Assembly: GCA_015680685.1 (NCBI GenBank)
Contig: MNCI01010007.1
Location: 62,517 to 126,516, forward strand
Direction: 5' to 3'
DNA: 64,000 nucleotides
Source of the DNA: Gnetum montanum
Lineage: Eukaryota; Streptophyta; Gnetopsida; Gnetales; Gnetaceae
In this document: positions 58,626 through 64,000 of the stretch, in pieces
Numbering within the stretch: the stretch's first letter is position 1
Layout of the letters: every line of letters begins with the position of its first letter
Program-made: the position numbers and the translations under genes
The notes under the pieces: generated by a model
What the model saw: the letters and a program-made list of their open reading frames with translations, nothing else
What the model was told of the DNA's origin: nothing
The model's database searches: none

Positions 58626-61601
58626 GATACATGGGTAGCAATACTCATGTCAGTCCAAGACCCATGATGAACTAAGTGGATATTATTTTTCACTAAATAA
58701 GGAACTTTCAAGCATGTTATATGTTGTAACTTTAATTTTTGTTCTCAAATTCTCCCCTAGGTTATTTCTCTGGGTATCATACACCTTGTTGAAATAAGAT
58801 TATGATTTTTCATGATGTTTTAGTACATGATTTAGTTGCAAGATAAATGTGGTATGCATCTTCTTGACCATTCTGGTTCACAAACTGATTCTTCAACTGA
58901 TTAATTTGTTTGGTTGGTAATAATTAGCTACATTACCCAGACTCATAATGACCTTTCTACCTTCCTTAAGTCATTAACTCTAGTAGTGTAACTAATAAAG
59001 CATTAAGGGTTAGTGATCCAATACTATCTATCTACAAAGGTTAAGCATCTAATCTTAAGATCTAAGATAGCCCAAGAGGTTAGATCTATTAATCCCAACA
59101 ATTAAATTATTAAGCATGGTCAACTATTCTAAGTTATGATCTTTGAATGTATGATATAAGATGTCACCTAATTATTGGATACCTGAATGATCAATTTAAC
59201 CTCACCATTAAGTTTAAAAGGCTTAGAAATTTTAGAAATAACTATGCATATGTTAGAAATAAACATTGTATGTCCAAGTTATGCTAAAATTGAGTCTCTA
59301 AAGGTCTTAAGGCACCATTACATCTGCAAGATTAAAATCTATAGGAAACAACTCTTTAATCACCAAAAAATGCTTCTAGAATCAAAGTTATGGCTTCCAA
59401 AATACAAAACTTTGAGCATAGAAAATGTGATTTCTTGAGAGGTCACCCATCCTAGTAGTACTCTAGGACAAGCATGCTTAATTACAAAATTTTTTTCAAA
59501 TTTTCTCATTTGTAATTTTTTTCATGTTTCTATATTTAAATTTTCCTACTTGAGTTTGATGTCTACTTTTTAAAATTCTTGTCAATTGATGGAAATTTTT
59601 CCCATTGCAGATGGGTAGAAAATTTTAGCATCAATAGTAGTAGCTGTCACCTACTAGGTAAGGCAACATATTCAAGCATTGATAATTTCTAGAATAGATA
59701 GTAGATTTTGGCTTCAATGGTGATTAGAATGTAGCATATTGTAGTGCCAGCCAATGGTGTCCACATTCACTTTGGACTATCAAAAATCCCAATAGATTTT
59801 TCGGTATAGGTGAAGGTGAGGGCAATGAATGTGCCATGAGAAGTGGCACCAACAAGGGTAGCATTGGTAGTAGAACATAACCCAGTGTAGAGATGAAAAT
59901 ATGGCTCATGATAGTAGGTGTAGGTAATGGTGATGGTGATGCGAGTGAACGGAAAAATAGCAATATGCGGTGACAGGAGGCAAAAGACGAACATTACTTA
60001 TTGGAAGGTAATTCAAGCACTACATTTCCATGCTTAGAAGCGGAGCCTTCCATAGCCCTACCACTATGCAATGTGGCATGGCCATGAGGATCCCTGTTGC
60101 CATGCTTAGCAACAAAACCTTGCAAGGCCCAGCCAAGCATTGTGTTGTCCTAATGCGATGCACAATAATAAGGACTTGTGTGGCCCTATCATTGCACAGC
60201 AAGTAGGCAACAGCTGGGCATGAAGCCCAATTTTTATTTTCATAATTTTTATATATTTTATGTTATTTTAATTATTACTTTTCTTAATTAAATTTAAAAG
60301 GAAATACATGTATTAAATTTCACAACCATATGACTAGCCTTGTTGGTTAGCACAACAAGGGTTAAGAGTTGTGCTTTGTAAGGATAAGATTATGGGCTAC
60401 ATCCTTAGTTCCAATTTTGACATTAAAGATTTTTTTCAACTTTTTAATATTATTTTATTCCACCCTACCACGGTGATTGACATGGTGATTCAATAGATAA
60501 TGGGGTATTAGTTTTGTTTACCTACGAGAAGGTTCTAAGTTTGATTCTTGATCCTAAAATTTTTACTTTTTTTATTTTAATAATTTATTTATTTATTTAT
60601 TATTTTTATAAAGCACAAATAACAAGAAAATTTAAATGGAGACATCTCTCAAATAGTAAGTTTAATTGAGACAAAATTTATACCATTGGAATCATCTCCA
60701 TAAGCTACAATTGTGCATGGTTGCAAGGTCCAAAAACTAAGTTGGATTGTTATGATTTGAAAGGATCAAAATAGTGTATGACATTACTAGGTTGATGTAT
60801 GGATGACATATGGACTACTATATTACTTTTATTTCATTATAAATGATATACCAACCCTTGAATATAATGTAACACATATATATTTACAATTTTGTAAGTG
60901 TGATATAAGCTTTTTCTCTTGAATCACCATTATATCCTTGTAAGGTATAAATGAGAAGGTTAGGACAACATCATCCTTTAAGTATTGGTTTCCCTATGGG
61001 TCCCATGGTAATAATCCTTATTGGTTAAGGATGGATAAAACAATCTAGGTTGACTTTTTAAAAAACTAACCAATGCATAGGTCCTAAGTAAGAATGAATA
61101 ATGCCAAATTACAAGGGTTAGATATTTAGGAGCAATAACTTCCAGGAAAGATAAGATCAACTTAGGCTTTGGTTACTAGCCTTATGGAGGAACTTTAAAT
61201 AACCTTAATTAATTTACATTCTAATAATACTACAAGATGGATAAGAGTTACTTATCTTCCCAATGTTTATTACAATTGATGTACATTGTTGAGGTGTAAT
61301 CAAATCTTCTTGTCGATAATATCCATGAAAGTCACTTACGAAGGAATCTTGTTAGTTGATGGGATCCATCTTGGACATGATGCATGTTCATGGTTCTCTT
61401 GTAGATGTGTGGTCCTAACTCACTAATCCATGAAATTACTTGAAAAATATCTTCTAGATTACATGGATCATCTCAAATATAAGCTACATCTAGTAGTAGT
61501 TCATGACTCTCCCTAGGTTGTGGCTTCATGATTTGTCACTAAATTATGTTTAGCTCTTGATTCTGATTGGCCCATGGGTCATGGTTTTCTTTGATATCAA
61601 A
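58626..61601. other. AT-rich spacer with minor repeats
   Basis: No gene is seen. About 60045-60200 has three degenerate 65-bp units (CTTCCATAGCCCTACCACTA, CTTGCAAGGCCCAGCCAAGC, CTTGTGTGGCCCTATCATTG). The inverted copy of the 54.9 kb repeat lies at about 59215-59300. Confidence 0.45.
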
Positions 61602-62110
61602 TGTAACATCATGTTCCTAGATGTCATGGCAAACATCAAATATATAGTACATTCAACATTATGCATAAAAAAGATAATGTGGAAAATATCAAATATACAT
61701 AACATTAGACATTATGCATAAAGAAAATAACAAGGAAAATGCATAAGGAAAAAAAAAGAAATGTTTTATTAATGTGGAATAGTATATCTAGGTCATGCCC
61801 TAAGGATTCCTTGGGGTTATCTTCCTTTGGAATCTATCCCTTAAAGGCTATCTAGCACTACCATCATGGTTAGACTAGTTACCTTTCTATCCTACTTCAC
61901 TCAACACCTGTTACTTGCCTTTACCAACTTCACAACTTCATGCTATTATGACCTCTAGTACTTAGGTATAAATACCTTAGATCAAATCCCCCAAAGGTCA
62001 CCTTGAGAGACATGCCTGTCATTACAATACGCTCTTTTATGTCTTAATTACAACTTGCCCTTTCAAGTCTTATTACAATAATACAATACCTGTTAAGAAG
62101 AAATACAATC
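61602..62110 (+). repeat. LTR-like direct repeat, right copy
   Basis: It starts TGTAACATC and is colinear with 56978-57507. It contains AGGTATAAATACC near 61965, a TATA-like palindrome. The exact right end is not resolved, so no target duplication could be called. Confidence 0.5.
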
Positions 62111-62399
62111 TCTGTGTTTTTGCATTTCAACCATAAATGGAGTAAAGCTTAAGACTTGGATTTTCGATGATTTGTATTACCTCAAAGTTTTCATAAAAGA
62201 GGGCTTTGTATTTTAAAAATGATTTAGGGCTTGTAAGCTAAAGGGATAGAAAGCTCATGCCCTCATCATGATTTTGGGTTTTTGTTTTAAGGATTTAAGC
62301 ATGAATTGTTGGTAAATAACGCTTTAGAATTTAAGCTTGAAGAATGAAGTTATGGACTTGTAGATTACACTAATGTATAATTGCAAAAATAATGTTAAG

Positions 62400-64000
62400 C
62401 TTTTGCAGTGTAGTAGAGCTTATGCAACATCACCAGACTTGAGTTATTGAGCTCATTTGTCTACACAATATGTTCATGAAATGGAATTCAGCTCAAATTT
62501 GTAGCATAGAACTAAGCCCTATGTAGAGCCTGAGTAAATGCTTCTTATATTCATGTTCTTGAAAATAATACACAGAGCTTAGGAGCGAATTTTATCGTTA
62601 TGACAACTAACATTAAAACAAATAGCTGAGCACTATGGGAAATCCTCATTTCAAGAAAAGGAGCTCAAGCTAAATTCAAAAAGGATTTCTTAAAGTATGT
62701 TGGCACATCAACTCATATAGGAGAAAACTAGTCCCATGAAGAGCATGGAAAATGACTCTTCTAAATTAGCTCTACTAAGGTATGAAGGTCGTAAGGTTAA
62801 GAAATGGCTCTATTTAATAGTACACTTAATTGTTCTACCATGTTAACTTTAGTTTACGACAAGAGCTTGTAGAGCCAAAGAAGTGTTTCCATAAAATCTT
62901 CTCTATAGATAAGCTCTTCCACCATTCACATAGTTGCAAGTTTGTAGAATTAAAAAATGGCTCTATAAGACAATTCTACCATGTTTACTCTACAAAGTAG
63001 TTCTGCCACGTAAGCTCTAAAGTTTGCTTATGTTCATAGAGGATAGCCTTCAAAGTTTTGTCTATTACATTAGCATTTCCACATTAGATTCACAGTGAAG
63101 AGCTAATTTTTCGAACCATATTTTCATTCTACAAACAAGCTTTGCCACATCAGCTCTACAAAGATGGCACCAAGGAAATCTACCATATCAAATTTACCTA
63201 ATCATAAAGAATCCATGGAGCTTTAAAGGAGCTTTACGAAATGGTTCTACCATGTTAGTAGTATCACATTAGCTTGTAGAGCTAGTTCAAAGAGCTCAAA
63301 AATGGCTCTACAAAAGAGCTCTACCACATCAACTTGTAGAGCCAATACATGAAGCCAAAGTTTAGCTCTACAAGAAAGCTTAGTTTTTGGCTCTATCATG
63401 TTGGCTCAAAGGAACATTCATAGAACTGAAAAGTAGCTTTACAAATTAACTTTTTCACATTGGCATTATGCCTAATCAACTTATAGAGCCAACTCATAGG
63501 ATCAAAATTCAATTCTATGAAAGAGCTCTACCATGTCAGTAGCTTCTAAGAATAGACTCAAAGAACCAAAATCTAGCTTATAAATAAGCTTACTTTATCA
63601 TTCTACCATGTCAACTAGTAGAATAGGCTTGTAAATTGATTCTAAAAATCAATTCTACAAGCCACATAATTTTTGAAAATCTGCTCTACCACATTAGCTC
63701 ACTAAGTAGTGCAAGCTTAAAATGGTTCTATAAGGAGAAGCTAAAGGAGACTCCACAAGCCACATCGTTATTACGCTACATCAACTTATAGAAGAAGTTC
63801 ATAGAGCCAAAATATGACTCTACAAACCAACTCATTTTAAGTTCTATCACATCAGCTCATGAAGCTCACTAATGAAGCTAAACATTCATTCTATGAACAA
63901 GAACACAATTGACTCTATCATGTCAACTCCTATCAATGAATTTGTAAAGGCTTTGGAGTTAAAAAAATAGTTCATCCACATTGGCATCTAAATGAAGATT
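62400..64000. repeat. Degenerate AGCTCTACCACATCAGCTC repeat field
   Basis: Short blocks such as GAGCTCTACCA(C/T)(A/G)TCA, TAGAGCCAA and GGCTCTACAA recur irregularly every 50-130 bases to the window end. They look like a satellite-like or LTR-internal tandem field. No ORF is present. The field continues outside the window. Confidence 0.6.

Noticed and set aside
60340-60430. tRNA-like string (TTGTTGGTTAGCAC and a later GTTCCAATTTT)
   Set aside because: Box A and B-like words occur, but no acceptor stem or anticodon arm can be drawn. Not called a tRNA or SINE.

Overview
The window looks like repeat-dominated nuclear DNA from a land plant with a very large genome. A gymnosperm such as a conifer fits best, but this is inferred from style (old nested LTR retrotransposons, AT-rich spacer, short plant-type introns, tRNA-Asp primer sites), not from a species marker. 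No intact protein-coding gene was found. Almost every coding stretch is a decayed retroelement ORF or a broken gene copy. Premature stops are mostly TAG or TAA where a sister copy has glutamine, and several catalytic aspartates read asparagine, as expected from long-term C-to-T decay of methylated DNA.

Layout. 1-2131 is the end of an LTR-bounded insertion that contains exon-like coding pieces. 2132-7371 is the 5' part of a minus-strand Ty3/gypsy-type element (family 1, copy A: LTR, primer site, tandem leader repeats, gag). 7372-11363 is H1, a broken but clearly intron-bearing minus-strand gene with a HAD-phosphatase-like region. 11760-16075 is a plus-strand pol-only element (B). 16076-17450 is a minus-strand family 1 fragment. 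17560-26535 holds family 2 pieces on the plus strand (gag F, ORF remnant C', ORF C) with about 0.88 kb LTRs that start TGAT and end CTCATCA. A complete tRNA-Asp copy joins two of these LTRs head to head at 22.5 kb.

26540-53178 is a Russian doll. A minus-strand family 2 element (G, target duplication ATTAA/ATCAA) was split by a family 1 element (29429-51967, target duplication ACGAT/AAGAT). That element was split by a solo LTR (32400-34978, perfect CTAGT duplication) and by a block holding another family 2 element (E) and a second intron-bearing H copy (H2). 53179-64000 is AT-rich and contains tandem hairpin repeats, a pair of 0.5 kb LTR-like direct repeats enclosing a CCR4-like nuclease pseudogene, and a degenerate AGCTCTAC repeat field.

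The main unusual signals are the tRNA-Asp/LTR chimera, arrays of fold-back hairpins kept in the upstream (U3) part of several LTRs, and the H gene, which was copied to two places on opposite strands with its introns still in place.
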